Of a DNA stretch of 64,000 nt, positions 27,656 through 42,796 are shown piece by piece. The notes under the pieces were generated by a model. That model was not told the DNA's origin, searched no databases, and was given only the letters and a program-made list of their open reading frames with translations. A program made the position numbers and the translations under genes. The DNA comes from Desulfobacter hydrogenophilus (lineage in GTDB: Bacteria > Desulfobacterota > Desulfobacteria > Desulfobacterales > Desulfobacteraceae). Numbering within the stretch: position 1 is the first letter of the stretch; every line of letters starts with the position of its first letter. The DNA lies in NCBI RefSeq assembly GCF_004319545.1, contig NZ_CP036313.1, forward strand, positions 2,048,501 through 2,112,500. The letters are read 5' to 3'.

Positions 27656-27683
27656 TTGACACTATGTTGGAAAAAAATATGTT
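27656..27683 (+). promoter_or_regulatory. Predicted promoter of the tRNA-rpmG-secE-nusG transcript
   Basis: A perfect -35 TTGACA (27656) is followed after 16 bp by TATGTT (27678). A second candidate, TTGCCA (27701) with TTATCT (27723) at 16-bp spacing, lies closer to the first tRNA at 27772. Either or both may drive the cluster. Confidence 0.45.
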
Positions 27684-27771
27684 TTTTTATACAAAAGGGC
27701 TTGCCATATCAAAAATGTTCTGTTATCTTTGCTCGGTCTTTTCGCTACGGAAGATGTGTAGCTTAAAGTAA

Positions 27772-27847
27772 GCCGATATAGCTCAGTTGGTAGAGCATCT
27801 CACTTGTAATGAGAATGTCCTCCGTTCGACTCGGGGTATCGGCTCCA
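27772..27847 (+). tRNA. tRNA-Thr (anticodon TGT)
   Basis: A 76-nt cloverleaf: acceptor GCCGATA/TATCGGC, D-arm GCTCAGTTGGTAGAGC, anticodon stem TCTCA/TGAGA with loop CTTGTAA, T-arm CTCCG-TTCGACT-CGGGG, CCA encoded. First gene of the tRNA cluster. Confidence 0.97.
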
Positions 27848-27857
27848 AAATAGCTTG

Positions 27858-27942
27858 GGTGGGGTTCCCGAGTGGTCAAAGGGATCAGACTGTAAATCTG
27901 ACGGCTCAGCCTTCGGAGGTTCAAATCCTCCCCCCACCACCA
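27858..27942 (+). tRNA. tRNA-Tyr (anticodon GTA)
   Basis: An 85-nt class II tRNA with the long variable arm expected of bacterial tRNA-Tyr: acceptor GGTGGGG/CCCCACC, anticodon loop CTGTAAA, variable arm around CGGCTCAGCCTTC, T-loop TTCAAAT, CCA encoded. Confidence 0.97.
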
Positions 27943-28027
27943 AAACTAATGTAGGAGATCTACAAGTTTAGATTGTTGGGACTACATGCTCGGTTTGGTT
28001 TATTGACTTGAATTAGGCTTGTCATAA

Positions 28028-28103
28028 GCGGGAGTAGCTCAGTTGGTAGAGCTTCAGCCTTCCAAGCTGAATGTCGCGAGTTCGAGCCTCGTCTCCCGCT
28101 CCA
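28028..28103 (+). tRNA. tRNA-Gly (anticodon TCC)
   Basis: 76 nt: acceptor GCGGGAG/CTCCCGC, anticodon stem TCAGC/GCTGA with loop CTTCCAA, T-loop TTCGAGC, CCA encoded. Third tRNA of the cluster. Confidence 0.97.
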
Positions 28104-28147
28104 TTCGTAGTCTCCTGTGCGCTATTTTATATTGTATGGCGCTTCAA

Positions 28148-28224
28148 GCCCATGTAGCTCAGTTGGTAGAGCGCTTCCTTGGTAAGGAAGAGGTTCACCA
28201 GTTCGATTCTGGTCATGGGCTCCA
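28148..28224 (+). tRNA. tRNA-Thr (anticodon GGT)
   Basis: 77 nt: acceptor GCCCATG/CATGGGC, anticodon stem CTTCC/GGAAG with loop TTGGTAA, T-arm ACCAG-TTCGATT-CTGGT, CCA encoded. In many bacteria tuf follows this tRNA; here only 108 bp separate it from rpmG. Confidence 0.97.
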
Positions 28225-28332
28225 AATTGTGCTAAAAGATTTATACCGTATTTAAACAAAACGCCATTTGCCGTTGTAGGCAATAAATAGGCGATGTAGG
28301 CAATATTAAAAATAAACGTCAAGGGGTTGAAA

Positions 28333-28491
28333 GTGGACAGAGTGCTTATTGCTCTTGCCTGTACTGAATGCAAGAGAAGAAATTATACAACGACCAAAAA
28401 CAAACGCAACTCTCCGGATAAGATTGAATTTAAAAAATATTGCAAATTCTGTAATAAACATCTCGTCCACAAAGAGACAAAAATAAAATAG
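28333..28491 (+). CDS. rpmG: 50S ribosomal protein L33 (zinc-binding form)
   Basis: 52 aa from GTG at 28333, with AAGGGG upstream. It shows the L33 pattern: [35 protein letters not shown] and HKET. Both Cys pairs (10/13 and 37/40) are present, so this is the zinc-containing (C+) form. It lies between two tRNA genes and is probably expressed from the tRNA promoter. Confidence 0.93.
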   Translation: MDRVLIALACTECKRRNYTTTKNKRNSPDKIEFKKYCKFCNKHLVHKETKIK

Positions 28492-28501
28492 TTTACCATG
28501 C

Positions 28502-28578
28502 AGGTCAGTAGCTCTAATTGGTAGAGCGCCGGACTCCAAATCCGGATGTTGGGGGTTCGACTCCCTCCTGACCTGCCA
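28502..28578 (+). tRNA. tRNA-Trp (anticodon CCA)
   Basis: 77 nt: acceptor AGGTCAG/CTGACCT, anticodon stem CCGGA/TCCGG with loop CTCCAAA, discriminator G, CCA encoded. It lies between rpmG and secE, the arrangement common in Proteobacteria. Confidence 0.97.
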
Positions 28579-28637
28579 CTTTTTTTAGGCCTCCGAATTG
28601 ATAGTATATTAATTAGGGAGCAATTTATCGGTGGAAT

Positions 28638-28997
28638 ATGTCGAGATTACAGAAAAAAAAGCCTCAAAGCGAAAAACGGAAACGAGTTGGTGAGACTGAT
28701 GGGGAAGCTGGTGTTACTGTAAGATCGACTGTAGCGGGGAAGTCGGTGCAACCGTCATCTGTTTCCGGTCCCAGGCTTGAAAAGCCGGTGGGACAGCCAG
28801 GTTTGGGGAACTTTTTTACAAGGACAGTAGAGTTTTTCCGGGAAGTAAAAGTTGAACTGAAAAAAGTTGTCTGGCCGACCCGAAAACAGACAACAGGAAC
28901 TACGGTTGTGGTTATTATTTTTGTGTTCATCGTTGCTGTTTTTCTGGGCGTTTTTGATTACAGCCTGTCCAAGCTTGTCCAAGTTGTCCTTACTTAA
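28638..28997 (+). CDS. secE: Preprotein translocase subunit SecE
   Basis: 119 aa. A long basic, low-complexity N-terminal extension (about 60 residues) precedes the conserved amphipathic helix FFREVKVELKKVVWPTRKQ and a single membrane segment near the C-terminus (VVVIIFVFIVAVFLGVFDY). SecE clamps the SecY channel. It stands directly before nusG as usual. Confidence 0.96.
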   Translation: MSRLQKKKPQSEKRKRVGETDGEAGVTVRSTVAGKSVQPSSVSGPRLEKPVGQPGLGNFFTRTVEFFREVKVELKKVVWPTRKQTTGTTVVVIIFVFIVAVFLGVFDYSLSKLVQVVLT

Positions 28998-29014
28998 GGT
29001 TAAGGGAAATTAAG

Positions 29015-29545
29015 ATGTCTTTAAAATGGTATGTCGTCCACGTTTATTCCGGTCATGAGCAGAAGGTGAAGCTTGCCTTGGAAGAGAAAATCCAGGGATC
29101 GAAACATCCGGAAAAATTCGGGGACATCCTGATTCCCTCCGAAAATGTTGTTGAATTGGTGGATGGGAAAAAAAAGCAATCTTCTAGAAAATTTTACCCC
29201 GGATATATTCTTGTGCGTATGCATCTGGATAACGAGACGTGGCATATTGTAAGTTCCACTGCTAAGGTTACCGGTTTTCTTGGTGGGAAAAACAAACCTG
29301 CCCCAATAACCGACAGAGAAGCCCAGATCATCATTGAAAAAATGGAGCAAGGTAAGGAAAAACCCCAGCCAAAGTATTATTTTGAGCCGGGCGATGATGT
29401 GCGGGTTGTTGATGGCCCTTTTTCCAATTTCAACGGTACTATAGAAGAAGTATCTCCGGACAAGGAAAAGGTCAAAGTGCTGGTTAGCATTTTCGGGCGC
29501 GCCACCCCAGTCGAATTGAATTTTATACAGGTAACCAAGATTTAG
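29015..29545 (+). CDS. nusG: Transcription termination/antitermination factor NusG
   Basis: 176 aa. The NGN domain begins [21 protein letters not shown] and contains [11 protein letters not shown] and GFLGG. The C-terminal KOW domain reads [21 protein letters not shown]. It binds RNA polymerase and links it to Rho or the ribosome. It is 17 bp after secE. Confidence 0.98.
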   Translation: MSLKWYVVHVYSGHEQKVKLALEEKIQGSKHPEKFGDILIPSENVVELVDGKKKQSSRKFYPGYILVRMHLDNETWHIVSSTAKVTGFLGGKNKPAPITDREAQIIIEKMEQGKEKPQPKYYFEPGDDVRVVDGPFSNFNGTIEEVSPDKEKVKVLVSIFGRATPVELNFIQVTKI

Positions 29546-29580
29546 TCGGGTTATAAATAAAGAGTTTCAGGAGTAATAAA

Positions 29581-30003
29581 ATGGCAAAAAAAGTAATGAC
29601 ACAGATTAAGCTTCAAGTTGAAGCCGGTAAGGCAAATCCGTCTCCCCCCATTGGTCCGGCTCTGGGGCAACACGGTGTCAACATCATGGATTTCTGTAAG
29701 GCGTTTAACGCTAAAACCGCCAATGATGCGGGACAGATTATTCCAGTCGTTATCACGGTGTATCAGGACAGGTCTTTCAGCTTCATAACCAAAACCCCGC
29801 CTGCTTCAAGACTGCTTTTGGCTGCAGCCAAGCTTTCTAAGGGGTCTGGAGAGCCGAACCGTGATAAGGTTGGCAAAGTGACAAGAGATCAGGTTGTCGC
29901 AATTGCAGAAACCAAAAAACCAGATTTGAACGCCTCGGATATTGATGCTGCCGTAAGAATTATTGAAGGCACAGCCAGGAGTATGGGAATAGAAGTCGTT
30001 TAA
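29581..30003 (+). CDS. rplK: 50S ribosomal protein L11
   Basis: 140 aa. [23 protein letters not shown], the loop that contacts 23S rRNA and the GTPase factors, and the C-terminal rRNA-binding block ([22 protein letters not shown]) are intact. L11 forms the stalk base with L10/L12 and is needed for RelA activation. Confidence 0.98.
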   Translation: MAKKVMTQIKLQVEAGKANPSPPIGPALGQHGVNIMDFCKAFNAKTANDAGQIIPVVITVYQDRSFSFITKTPPASRLLLAAAKLSKGSGEPNRDKVGKVTRDQVVAIAETKKPDLNASDIDAAVRIIEGTARSMGIEVV

Positions 30004-30027
30004 CTTTCAAGTATAAGAGTGATTAAA

Positions 30028-30717
30028 ATGCCTAAGCGGAGTAAAAAACATAACGAAGCACTGAGCAACGTGGACAGAATGGTTCAGTATGGACCCAAGG
30101 ATGCCCTGGAAATTGCTGTATCTTCCAGTTATGCAAAATTTGACGAAACGGTTGATGTCGCCGTAAGGCTGGGGGTTGACCCACGGCATGCAGACCAGAT
30201 GGTTCGTGGAACCGTTGTTCTGCCCAATGGACTGGGTAAAGAGGTGAAAGTCCTGGTATTTGCCAAAGGTGAAAAAGAACAGGAAGCCCTTGATGCAGGC
30301 GCAGACTTCATTGCCACAGATGAGATCGTTGAGAAAATTAAGGATGGCTGGTTCGGTTTTGATAAAGCTATTGCTACCCCTGACATGATGGGTACCGTTG
30401 GAAAACTCGGGCGTGTACTAGGCCCAAGGGGACTTATGCCCAATGCAAAAACCGGTACCGTAACATTTGAACTTGCCAAGGCCATTAACGAAGTAAAAGC
30501 CGGAAAAATTGATTTCAGGGTTGAAAAAGCCGGTATTGTGCATGTTCCTGTTGGTAAAATATCCTTCGGTGCTGAAAAATTGTTGGAAAATGTAACCGTT
30601 TTTCTTGATAAGATTGTCTCTCTCAAGCCTGCATCAAGCAAGGGGATCTACCTGAAATCCATTAGTGTATCCTCAACAATGGGTCCTGGTATCAAAGTGG
30701 ACCCTTTGTTGATCTGA
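30028..30717 (+). CDS. rplA: 50S ribosomal protein L1
   Basis: 229 aa from ATG at 30028 ([12 protein letters not shown]). An in-frame GTG nine bases upstream is less likely from family alignment. [31 protein letters not shown] and [14 protein letters not shown] are diagnostic. L1 forms the mobile L1 stalk and in E. coli represses its own operon. It is 24 bp after rplK. Confidence 0.97.
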   Translation: MPKRSKKHNEALSNVDRMVQYGPKDALEIAVSSSYAKFDETVDVAVRLGVDPRHADQMVRGTVVLPNGLGKEVKVLVFAKGEKEQEALDAGADFIATDEIVEKIKDGWFGFDKAIATPDMMGTVGKLGRVLGPRGLMPNAKTGTVTFELAKAINEVKAGKIDFRVEKAGIVHVPVGKISFGAEKLLENVTVFLDKIVSLKPASSKGIYLKSISVSSTMGPGIKVDPLLI

Positions 30718-30739
30718 TAGATAGTTGATCAATAATCAG

Positions 30740-30772
30740 CGTGTTTCGTTTTTAGTGATCGAAACACGTTTT
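30740..30772 (+). terminator. Stem-loop after rplA (partial terminator or attenuator)
   Basis: A 9-bp perfect stem CGTGTTTCG/CGAAACACG around an 11-base loop, followed by TTTT. The U-run is short, so it may only attenuate transcription between rplKA and rplJL. Confidence 0.5.
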
Positions 30773-30774
30773 AA

Positions 30775-30880
30775 ACCTGTCCTAGACAGTAGGTGCATAT
30801 TTTATGCATAATCGGATTTGCCGGCCTGCCGAGACAGAAAATAAATTTTGTTTTGGTTTCGTTGGCACCTTCGACACTAA
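30775..30880 (+). promoter_or_regulatory. L10 leader (autoregulatory mRNA element upstream of rplJ)
   Basis: The 5' leader of rplJ contains CCTAGACAGTAGGTGC and, further on, CCTGCCGAGACA, the conserved blocks of the ribosomal protein L10 leader family. The L10-(L12) complex binds this structure to repress rplJL translation. The assignment is by motif recognition; no covariance score was computed. Confidence 0.65.
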
Positions 30881-30907
30881 TTTATTTAAGGAAGGAGGTG
30901 TGAAAAA

Positions 30908-31432
30908 ATGCTGAATATTTCCCAGAAAAAAGGACTGGTCGAAAAGCTTGCAAAGGAACTCGGCGATGCAGAGATTTCTTTTCTGGTCGACTACAAGGGA
31001 CTGACTGTGTCCCAGGTGACTGAACTTCGCGCAAAGCTTCGGGAAGCCGGCGCTCAAATGGCAGTCGTAAAGAATACCTTAATGAGACTGGCGGCGAAAG
31101 GAACAGGCTCGGAGGTATTAACTGATCTTTTTAAAGGACCGAATGCGATCATCATTTCCAAGGATGATCCTGTGGGACCTGCCAAGGTCATATCAGAATT
31201 TCTGAAAACCAATGAGAAAATGCAGCTCAAAGGGGCGTCTCTTGACGGAAAATTTTTAAGCGAAGAAGATATCACGCAGCTTGCTAAGATGCCGTCCAAA
31301 GAAGAGTTGTTGGCCAAGCTGGTATGCACACTCAATGCTGTTCCCACGAATTTTGTCAATGTGCTGGCCGGTGTTCCAAGATCTTTTCTCAATGTGCTTA
31401 ATGCTGTTAAAGATCAAAAAGATGCAGCGTAA
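30908..31432 (+). CDS. rplJ: 50S ribosomal protein L10
   Basis: 174 aa, with the strong site AGGAGGTG before the ATG. The N-terminal rRNA-binding domain (FLVDYKGLTVSQVTELRAKLRE, VVKNTLMRLA) and the C-terminal helix that carries L7/L12 dimers (FVNVLAGVPRSFLNVLNAV) are present. It is the base of the ribosomal stalk, and preceded by its own leader element. Confidence 0.97.
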   Translation: MLNISQKKGLVEKLAKELGDAEISFLVDYKGLTVSQVTELRAKLREAGAQMAVVKNTLMRLAAKGTGSEVLTDLFKGPNAIIISKDDPVGPAKVISEFLKTNEKMQLKGASLDGKFLSEEDITQLAKMPSKEELLAKLVCTLNAVPTNFVNVLAGVPRSFLNVLNAVKDQKDAA

Positions 31433-31501
31433 CTTAAAATAAACCAAAACTTTAAATTTATAAGTACGATTCAGATATTCGTATATTTTCAGGAGATTAA
31501 A

Positions 31502-31894
31502 ATGGCTGATCTTACAAAAGATGATGTAATTGAATTTATTTCAAATATGAGCGTTCTGGAGCTTTCCGAACTGATTAAAGAACTTGAAGACAAATTTGGT
31601 GTATCCGCCGCCGCACCCGTTGCCTTTGCTGCAGGTGCCATGCCTGCTGGCGGTGATGCAGGTGGTGCTGCAGAAGAAGAAAAAACAGAATTTGACGTTA
31701 TCCTTGAGGCTGCCGGTGACAAGAAAATTAATGTAATCAAGGAAGTTCGCGCGATCACCGGTCTTGGGCTGAAAGAAGCCAAGGCACTTGTTGAAGAAGC
31801 TCCAAAAGCTGTAAAAGAAGGTATTGCCAAAGAAGAGGCAGACAAAATCAAAGAACAGCTTGAGGGTGCCGGTGCTCAGGTGTCTGTAAAGTAG
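31502..31894 (+). CDS. rplL: 50S ribosomal protein L7/L12
   Basis: 130 aa. The N-terminal dimerisation helices ([22 protein letters not shown]), an Ala/Gly-rich hinge (about 38-55) and the C-terminal factor-binding domain ([33 protein letters not shown]) are complete. It recruits translation GTPases. It is 69 bp after rplJ. Confidence 0.98.
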   Translation: MADLTKDDVIEFISNMSVLELSELIKELEDKFGVSAAAPVAFAAGAMPAGGDAGGAAEEEKTEFDVILEAAGDKKINVIKEVRAITGLGLKEAKALVEEAPKAVKEGIAKEEADKIKEQLEGAGAQVSVK

Positions 31895-32006
31895 TTTAGC
31901 ATAGCTGATAAGCACAAGTAGTTTGTGCATAAACTATATGCGGGGGCAAGGCCAGTGGGTCGTGTCTCCGCTTTTACAGTTGGAAAAACTCACATCGGGA
32001 GATATC

Positions 32007-35000
32007 ATGGCCGGAAGTCTTTTGACGAACAAGCGTGTTAGAAAAGAGTTTGGCGGTAAACGTAAAATTATAGACATCCCGGATCTCATTGGGATGCAAA
32101 GAGACTCCTTTGAAGGTTTTCTTCAAAGGGATGTTTCACCCCAGGACAGAGAGGAAAAGGGACTGCATTCGGTTTTTAAATCCGTGTTTCCCATCAAGGA
32201 TTTTACCGATACATCTTCCCTTGAATATGTCTCTTATTCCTTTGGGGAGACCAAACACTCCATGCAGGAGTGTATCAGTCGCGGGATGACCTATGATATC
32301 CCGGTCAATATTAGGGTTCGGCTTGTCGTCTATGACCATGACAAAGATACAGGTGTGTCAACTATCCGCGATATAAAGGAGCAGGAAATATATTTTGGTA
32401 CCATTCCTTTGATGACACCCAGGGGAACCTTTATCATCAACGGAACTGAACGTGCAGTTGTCTCCCAGCTTCATCGCTCTTCCGGTGTATTTTTTGATCA
32501 TGACAAAGGGAAAAATTATTCCTCGGGTAAGATTATTTATAATGCCCGAATTATTCCAGTGCGCGGTTCCTGGATTGACATGGAAATTGATGCCAAGGAT
32601 ATCGTCTATATCCGTATTGACCGCCGGCGTAAATTTCCTGTGTCTATTCTTTTCAAAGCATTTGGATACACAGGGGAAGATATTCTTGATTTTTTCTATA
32701 CCAAGGAAAAAATTATACGTAAAAACGGTTCTTATTTCAGAGAATTCATTCCTGAAAATTTGGTCCGTCAACGGGCTGGCTATGATATAAAATCTACTGA
32801 AACCGGTGATGTCGTGGTTAAGGCTGGTCGAATTTTTACCAAACGAGCTTTAAAACAACTTGCCGATGAAAATTTGGATTTTATTCCTATTTCTGAAGAA
32901 GACCTTATTGGTAAAGCGTTCGCTGGTAACTTTTTTTTGCAACCCAATGATTCGACTCCCTTGTTTAAATCCGGTGATACCATTGCAGAGGATACTTTTG
33001 AGCTACTTGAGGAAAAGGATGTTGACACCTTTGAAATTCTTTATGTAGACCCCCGCAGTTCAGATTGCATGCGTAAAACCCTGGTTTCAGACAAGATTGA
33101 ATCCAAGGAAGAGGCCTTAATGGATATTTATCGCAGGCTTCGTCCCGGCAATCCTGCCACCATTGAGGTGGCCCAGGATTTTATTGATCATTTATTCTTT
33201 CGCCAGGCATATTACGACTTGTCCAAGGTGGGCCGTCTTAAAATGAATCATCGTCTTGGGGTAAATACGAAGATTGATGTAAAAACCCTGAGAAAAGAGG
33301 ATGTTCTGCTTACCGCAGCCACGCTGATTGAACTCAAAGATACCCAAGGCAAAGTTGATGATATCGACCACCTGGGAAATCGACGGGTTCGAGCTGTGGG
33401 TGAACTGTTGGAAAACCACTACCGCATCGGTCTTGTTCGCATGGAGCGGGCTATCAAGGAAAAGATGAGCATGCAGGAGGTGGACGCCATGATGCCCCAC
33501 GACCTTATCAATCCCAAGCCTGTCTCTGCGGTTGTTCGCGAATTCTTTGGCACGTCACAATTGTCCCAATTCATGGATCAGACCAATCCTTTGTCTGAAA
33601 CCACTCATAAACGTAGGCTTTCAGCTTTGGGACCTGGTGGTTTGACCCGTGAACGTGCAGGCTTTGAGGTGCGTGACGTTCATCCGTCCCATTACGGCCG
33701 TATCTGTCCCATTGAGACCCCTGAGGGGCCCAACATTGGATTGATTGTTTCTCTGTGTACCTATGCCCGGGTGAATGATTTTGGATTTATTGAAACTCCT
33801 TTCAGGATAGTAAATGAAGGCAATGCCAGCAAAATAATTCAACATTTAAGTGCTTTTGAAGAAAAGGAACTCCCCATTGCCCAGGCCAATGCTCCGTTGG
33901 ACGCTGATGGGAATTTTATCAATCCCACGGTATCTGCACGGGTGGGCGGGGAATTTGAGATGGTGGCACCTGAAGAGGTAAAGTTTATGGACGTGTCGCC
34001 AAACCAGTTGGTATCCGTATCCGCATCTCTGATCCCTTTCCTTGAAAATGATGACGCAAACAGGGCGCTTATGGGTTCCAACATGCAGCGTCAGGCCGTG
34101 CCGTTGATTCGCAGTGAAGCCCCTTTAGTGGGTACCGGTATGGAAGCGGTTGTTGCTAGGGACTCCGGGGTTACCATCGTGGCTGAATGCGACGGGGTGG
34201 TGGTTGATGTGGATTCAAAGCGCATTGTTGTTAAAAATGATGATAATGATGATCCAAAATTTAATAAAGCTGTTTCCATCTATAACTGTACCAAGTTTGT
34301 TCGATCCAACCAGAACACCTGCTTTAATCACAGACCCATTGTGAAAAAGAATGAGCGGGTTCAAAAAGGGCACGTCATTGCGGATGGTCCGTCCACGGAA
34401 CTGGGGGAACTGGCGCTTGGGAAAAATGTGACCGTCGCCTTCATGCCCTGGGATGGTTATAATTATGAGGATTCCATACTGGTATCCGAGCGCCTGGTTA
34501 AGGATGGTGTGTATACTTCTGTTCATGTTGAGGAATTTGAGGTCCTGGCCAGGGATACCAAACTTGGCAAGGAAGAGATCACCAGGGATATTCCCAATGT
34601 GGGTGAAGATGCTTTGAAAAACTTGGATGACAGTGGCATTATCCGTCTTGGTGCTGAGGTCAAGCCCGGTGATATTTTAGTTGGTAAAATTACGCCCAAG
34701 GGCGAAACCCAGCTCTCTCCTGAAGAAAAGCTGCTGCGTGCCATTTTCGGTGAAAAAGCTGGGGACGTAAAGGATACCTCTCTTTGTGTACCTCCGGGTG
34801 TTCATGGAAAGGTGATTGACGCCAAAGTCTTTTCACGCCGCGGTCTGCCAAAGGATGACCGAACACGTCAGATCGAAGATGCAGAGATAGAGCGTTTTGA
34901 AAAAGACCGTGATGATGAGATAAGAATAATTTCCGATGTCGGTCGTGAGAAAGTTGAATCCGTGCTTGACGGTCATGCACTGTTCAATGATCTGGAACGA

Positions 35001-36137
35001 AACGGCAAGGTTCTGGTTAAGGCCGGAACAAAAGTTGTTCCTGGTCTTTTTGAAAAAATACCTGTGTCCGTACTGGTAAATGTCACTGTTGAGGATGCCG
35101 TATTAACAGAGAAGGTTCAAGTTATCCTTGAACAGGCTCAGGCTCAGATAAAACAGGCCAGGGAGCATTTCAATCGTCAGGTCTCCCGATTTGAAAAGGG
35201 TGATGACCTTCCTCCGGGGGTTCTCAAGCTGATTAAAATTTCTGTTGCCCTGTTACGGGTGCTTTCCGTGGGGGATAAAATGGCTGGCCGCCACGGGAAC
35301 AAGGGTGTTGTTTCAAGAATTCTTCGGGTCGAGGACCTGCCTTATTTTGCAGATGGTCGTCCTGTTGATATGGTGCTTAACCCCCTTGGTGTTCCTTCCC
35401 GTATGAATGTGGGGCAGATCCTTGAGATTCATCTGGGTCGGGCTGCCTATGCCCTGGGCCAACAGATTGACGAAATGCTGGAGGAAAAACGATTGGACGC
35501 ATTGCGGGACAAGGCCAAACAGATATTCTCCTTGACCCAGAAACAAAGGGAAGGGCAGGTGGATGATGTCATTGTCCGGGATATTGATGCCATGGATGAT
35601 GAACAATTCATGGAGTTTGTCTCCCTTTATAAAAACGGCGTTCATACTGCCACACCGGTATTTGACGGTGCCACAGAGGAAGAGATCAAGGAATTGATAT
35701 GCATGTCGGAAAGTGACCCATCGGGCCAATCCATCCTTTATGACGGGCGTACCGGAAGGCAATTTGATAAACCGGTTACTGTGGGGACCTTGTATATGCT
35801 TAAGCTTCACCATCTGGTTGATGATAAGTTGCATGCACGGTCAATCGGACCGTATTCCCTTGTCACCCAGCAGCCTCTTGGCGGTAAAGCACAGTTCGGC
35901 GGCCAGCGTCTTGGAGAAATGGAGGTCTGGGCCATGGAGGCCTACGGTGCTGCCCATGCGCTTCAGGAATTTCTTACGGTGAAATCCGATGACATGACCG
36001 GCCGGACCCGTATGTATGAAAAAATTGTTAAAGGCCAGAATGTCCTGGAACCTGGAATGCCTGAATCTTTCAGGGTTCTGATTAAAGAGCTCAATGCTCT
36101 GGGGCTGGATATGAATCTTATAGAAGGCAGCAAATAA
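32007..36137 (+). CDS. rpoB: RNA polymerase subunit beta
   Basis: 1376 aa from ATG at 32007 ([17 protein letters not shown]), which has GGGAGA upstream; the frame extends to 31923 without conserved sequence. The rifampicin-binding cluster reads [21 protein letters not shown] with the usual sensitive residues. The active-site region [13 protein letters not shown] and the C-terminal block [21 protein letters not shown] are intact. It is the catalytic core of RNA polymerase with beta', and ends 10 bp before rpoC. Confidence 0.98.
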   Translation: MAGSLLTNKRVRKEFGGKRKIIDIPDLIGMQRDSFEGFLQRDVSPQDREEKGLHSVFKSVFPIKDFTDTSSLEYVSYSFGETKHSMQECISRGMTYDIPVNIRVRLVVYDHDKDTGVSTIRDIKEQEIYFGTIPLMTPRGTFIINGTERAVVSQLHRSSGVFFDHDKGKNYSSGKIIYNARIIPVRGSWIDMEIDAKDIVYIRIDRRRKFPVSILFKAFGYTGEDILDFFYTKEKIIRKNGSYFREFIPENLVRQRAGYDIKSTETGDVVVKAGRIFTKRALKQLADENLDFIPISEEDLIGKAFAGNFFLQPNDSTPLFKSGDTIAEDTFELLEEKDVDTFEILYVDPRSSDCMRKTLVSDKIESKEEALMDIYRRLRPGNPATIEVAQDFIDHLFFRQAYYDLSKVGRLKMNHRLGVNTKIDVKTLRKEDVLLTAATLIELKDTQGKVDDIDHLGNRRVRAVGELLENHYRIGLVRMERAIKEKMSMQEVDAMMPHDLINPKPVSAVVREFFGTSQLSQFMDQTNPLSETTHKRRLSALGPGGLTRERAGFEVRDVHPSHYGRICPIETPEGPNIGLIVSLCTYARVNDFGFIETPFRIVNEGNASKIIQHLSAFEEKELPIAQANAPLDADGNFINPTVSARVGGEFEMVAPEEVKFMDVSPNQLVSVSASLIPFLENDDANRALMGSNMQRQAVPLIRSEAPLVGTGMEAVVARDSGVTIVAECDGVVVDVDSKRIVVKNDDNDDPKFNKAVSIYNCTKFVRSNQNTCFNHRPIVKKNERVQKGHVIADGPSTELGELALGKNVTVAFMPWDGYNYEDSILVSERLVKDGVYTSVHVEEFEVLARDTKLGKEEITRDIPNVGEDALKNLDDSGIIRLGAEVKPGDILVGKITPKGETQLSPEEKLLRAIFGEKAGDVKDTSLCVPPGVHGKVIDAKVFSRRGLPKDDRTRQIEDAEIERFEKDRDDEIRIISDVGREKVESVLDGHALFNDLERNGKVLVKAGTKVVPGLFEKIPVSVLVNVTVEDAVLTEKVQVILEQAQAQIKQAREHFNRQVSRFEKGDDLPPGVLKLIKISVALLRVLSVGDKMAGRHGNKGVVSRILRVEDLPYFADGRPVDMVLNPLGVPSRMNVGQILEIHLGRAAYALGQQIDEMLEEKRLDALRDKAKQIFSLTQKQREGQVDDVIVRDIDAMDDEQFMEFVSLYKNGVHTATPVFDGATEEEIKELICMSESDPSGQSILYDGRTGRQFDKPVTVGTLYMLKLHHLVDDKLHARSIGPYSLVTQQPLGGKAQFGGQRLGEMEVWAMEAYGAAHALQEFLTVKSDDMTGRTRMYEKIVKGQNVLEPGMPESFRVLIKELNALGLDMNLIEGSK

Positions 36138-36147
36138 GGAGAAGACA

Positions 36148-40530
<4,383 letters not shown>

Positions 40531-40546
40531 AAAAAATAAAATATTG

Positions 40547-40575
40547 TTGACATTTTGGAAAAGTATAAGTAGAAT
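40547..40575 (+). promoter_or_regulatory. Predicted sigma-70 promoter of the rpsL-rpsG-tuf (str) operon
   Basis: TTGACA (40547) and TAGAAT (40570) with an exact 17-bp spacer, about 58 bp before the rpsL ATG and just after the rpoC stop. This near-consensus promoter probably drives the ribosomal genes independently of rpoBC. Confidence 0.75.
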
Positions 40576-40632
40576 TAAATATTTTGTCGTGTATGGCGAC
40601 TTATTAAGTTTGATGAAGGAGCATGTGGAGTT

Positions 40633-41004
40633 ATGCCGACCATAAATCAATTGGTACGAAAAGGTAGGAAGAGGACTGAAAAAAAGGTTAGTACGCCGGC
40701 ATTGAAAGGCGGGCCTCAAAAGCGTGGGGTTTGCACTAGGGTGTATACTTCTACTCCTAAGAAACCGAACTCGGCCTTAAGGAAGGTTGCAAGGGTTCGT
40801 TTGACAACCGGTATGGAGGTTGCGGCTTATATCCCGGGCATGGGGCATAATCTCCAGGAACACTCTGTCGTTCTGGTTAGGGGCGGAAGAGTAAAGGACC
40901 TTCCAGGTGTTCGCTATCATATTGTCAGGGGTGCCCTTGATACGCTTGGTGTCGACGATCGTCGCCAGGGGCGGTCAAAATATGGTGCCAAGCGTCCCAA
41001 ATAG
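40633..41004 (+). CDS. rpsL: 30S ribosomal protein S12
   Basis: 123 aa. [13 protein letters not shown], the decoding-centre loop [15 protein letters not shown] (whose lysine is a classic streptomycin-resistance position, here wild type), [15 protein letters not shown] and the terminal [10 protein letters not shown] are present. First gene after the str promoter. Confidence 0.98.
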   Translation: MPTINQLVRKGRKRTEKKVSTPALKGGPQKRGVCTRVYTSTPKKPNSALRKVARVRLTTGMEVAAYIPGMGHNLQEHSVVLVRGGRVKDLPGVRYHIVRGALDTLGVDDRRQGRSKYGAKRPK

Positions 41005-41064
41005 TCGTGATGAGTTTTTTAAGCATTCATATTAATAAAATATAAATTTGGTGGACTTTTTAAG

Positions 41065-41532
41065 ATGGCAGAAAAATTAGTATTTAAAGAAGGTTTCATG
41101 CAGGATGCCACGCATGAGGAAAAGCTTGCAGCCAAGTTTGTCAATTGTGTTATGAGAGACGGCAAAAAGAATGCTGCCCGAACAATTGTGGCTAATGCTT
41201 TGATGCTTGCTGAAGATAAGATTGGCGAACCTGCTCTGGCGGTGTTTAAAAAAGCGATAGATAATATCAGGCCTTCTGTTGAAGTGAAATCAAGAAGGAT
41301 CGGGGGGTCTACCTATCAGGTGCCCACTGATATAAAACCCGCTCGCCAGACGGCTTTGGCTTTCAGGTGGCTTATCAACTTTAGCAGAAGCCGTTCTGAA
41401 AAAGGTTTTGCGAATAAGCTCGCTGCTGAGTTGATGGACGCTTATAATGAGCGTGGCGGGGCAATCAAGAAAAGAGAAGATACACATAGGATGGCTGAGG
41501 CTAATAAGGCATTCGCGCATTTTAGGTGGTAG
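41065..41532 (+). CDS. rpsG: 30S ribosomal protein S7
   Basis: 155 aa. It has KFVNCVMRDGKKNAARTIV, the beta-hairpin SRRIGGSTYQVPTDI and the RWLINFSRSRSEKGFANKLAAEL helix that contacts the E-site region. It nucleates assembly of the 30S head. It is followed by tuf, not by fusA as in most bacteria. Confidence 0.98.
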   Translation: MAEKLVFKEGFMQDATHEEKLAAKFVNCVMRDGKKNAARTIVANALMLAEDKIGEPALAVFKKAIDNIRPSVEVKSRRIGGSTYQVPTDIKPARQTALAFRWLINFSRSRSEKGFANKLAAELMDAYNERGGAIKKREDTHRMAEANKAFAHFRW

Positions 41533-41579
41533 GAATTTAAAAATATCTTTGTAAACATTCCACAGGAGGAATACAGAAG

Positions 41580-42773
41580 ATGGCTAAGGAGAAATTCGAG
41601 CGGAACAAGCCGCACGTGAACATCGGGACAATCGGGCATATCGATCACGGGAAAACCACTCTGACTGCGGCGATTACCAAGCTTGCCGGCCTGAAAGGCA
41701 ATGGGACATATGTTCCCTTTGATGAAATTGACAAGGCGCCGGAAGAAAGAGAGCGTGGTATTACCATCGCTACAGCCCATGTTGAATATGAGACCGAAGC
41801 TCGCCATTACGCACATGTCGATTGCCCGGGCCATGCTGATTATATAAAAAATATGATCACTGGTGCCGCCCAGATGGATGGTGCTATCCTTGTTGTGTCC
41901 GCCGATGATGGCCCTATGCCCCAGACTCGTGAGCACATCCTGCTTGCCCGTCAGGTTGGTGTGCCTAAGATCGTTGTTTTTCTGAATAAATGCGATATGG
42001 TCGACGATGAAGAACTGATAGAGTTGGTTGAAATGGAACTCCAGGAACTTCTTGATACCTACGATTTCCCGGGCGAGGAAACTCCGATTATTCGCGGCTC
42101 TGCGCTTAAAGCTTTGGAGTGTGACGACATTAATGCAGAAGAGGCTAAGCCTATTTATGAACTTCTCGATGTGCTTGATTCCTATGTTCCAGAGCCTGAA
42201 AGAGATATAGCTAAACCCTTTTTGATGCCTATTGAAGACGTATTCTCAATCTCTGGACGTGGTACGGTTGTTACCGGTCGTATTGAGCGTGGTGTGATTA
42301 AAACCGGCGAAGAAATTGAACTCGTAGGTATTAGAGATACTGCAAAAACCGTCTGCACCGGTGTTGAGATGTTCAGGAAACTTCTGGATGAAGGACAGGC
42401 TGGAGATAATGTCGGGTTGTTGTTGCGTGGTACAAAACGTGACCAGGTTGAACGTGGTCAGGTCGTTTGCAAGCCCGGAACCATTACACCGCACACCAAG
42501 TTTAAGGCTGAAATGTATGCCCTGAGTAAAGAAGAAGGTGGGCGCCACACGCCTTTCTTTACTGGATACAGACCCCAGTTCTTTTTTAGAACCACAGATA
42601 TTACAGGTGTTTTGACCCTTGATGAAGGTGTTGAAATGATTATGCCTGGTGATAATGCGACCATTAACGTCGAATTGATCAACCCCATCGCCATGGAAAA
42701 GGAACTTCGTTTCGCTATTCGTGAGGGTGGCCGTACAGTTGGTGCCGGTGTTGTTGGCGAAATTATAGAATAG
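41580..42773 (+). CDS. tuf: Translation elongation factor Tu
   Basis: 397 aa, after an AGGAGG site. The G domain has GHIDHGKTT (Ile where Val is usual), the switch [17 protein letters not shown] and NKCDMVDD. Domains 2 and 3 follow with [13 protein letters not shown] and the C-terminal [12 protein letters not shown]. It delivers aminoacyl-tRNA to the ribosome. This is the only tuf visible, positioned between rpsG and rpsJ. Confidence 0.98.
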   Translation: MAKEKFERNKPHVNIGTIGHIDHGKTTLTAAITKLAGLKGNGTYVPFDEIDKAPEERERGITIATAHVEYETEARHYAHVDCPGHADYIKNMITGAAQMDGAILVVSADDGPMPQTREHILLARQVGVPKIVVFLNKCDMVDDEELIELVEMELQELLDTYDFPGEETPIIRGSALKALECDDINAEEAKPIYELLDVLDSYVPEPERDIAKPFLMPIEDVFSISGRGTVVTGRIERGVIKTGEEIELVGIRDTAKTVCTGVEMFRKLLDEGQAGDNVGLLLRGTKRDQVERGQVVCKPGTITPHTKFKAEMYALSKEEGGRHTPFFTGYRPQFFFRTTDITGVLTLDEGVEMIMPGDNATINVELINPIAMEKELRFAIREGGRTVGAGVVGEIIE

Positions 42774-42796
42774 TAGATTAAGAAAGAACAATAACA

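Noticed and set aside
27575..27766. 63-codon ORF before the tRNA cluster
   Set aside because: No ribosome-binding site, AT-driven composition, overlaps the predicted promoters and leader of the tRNA transcript.
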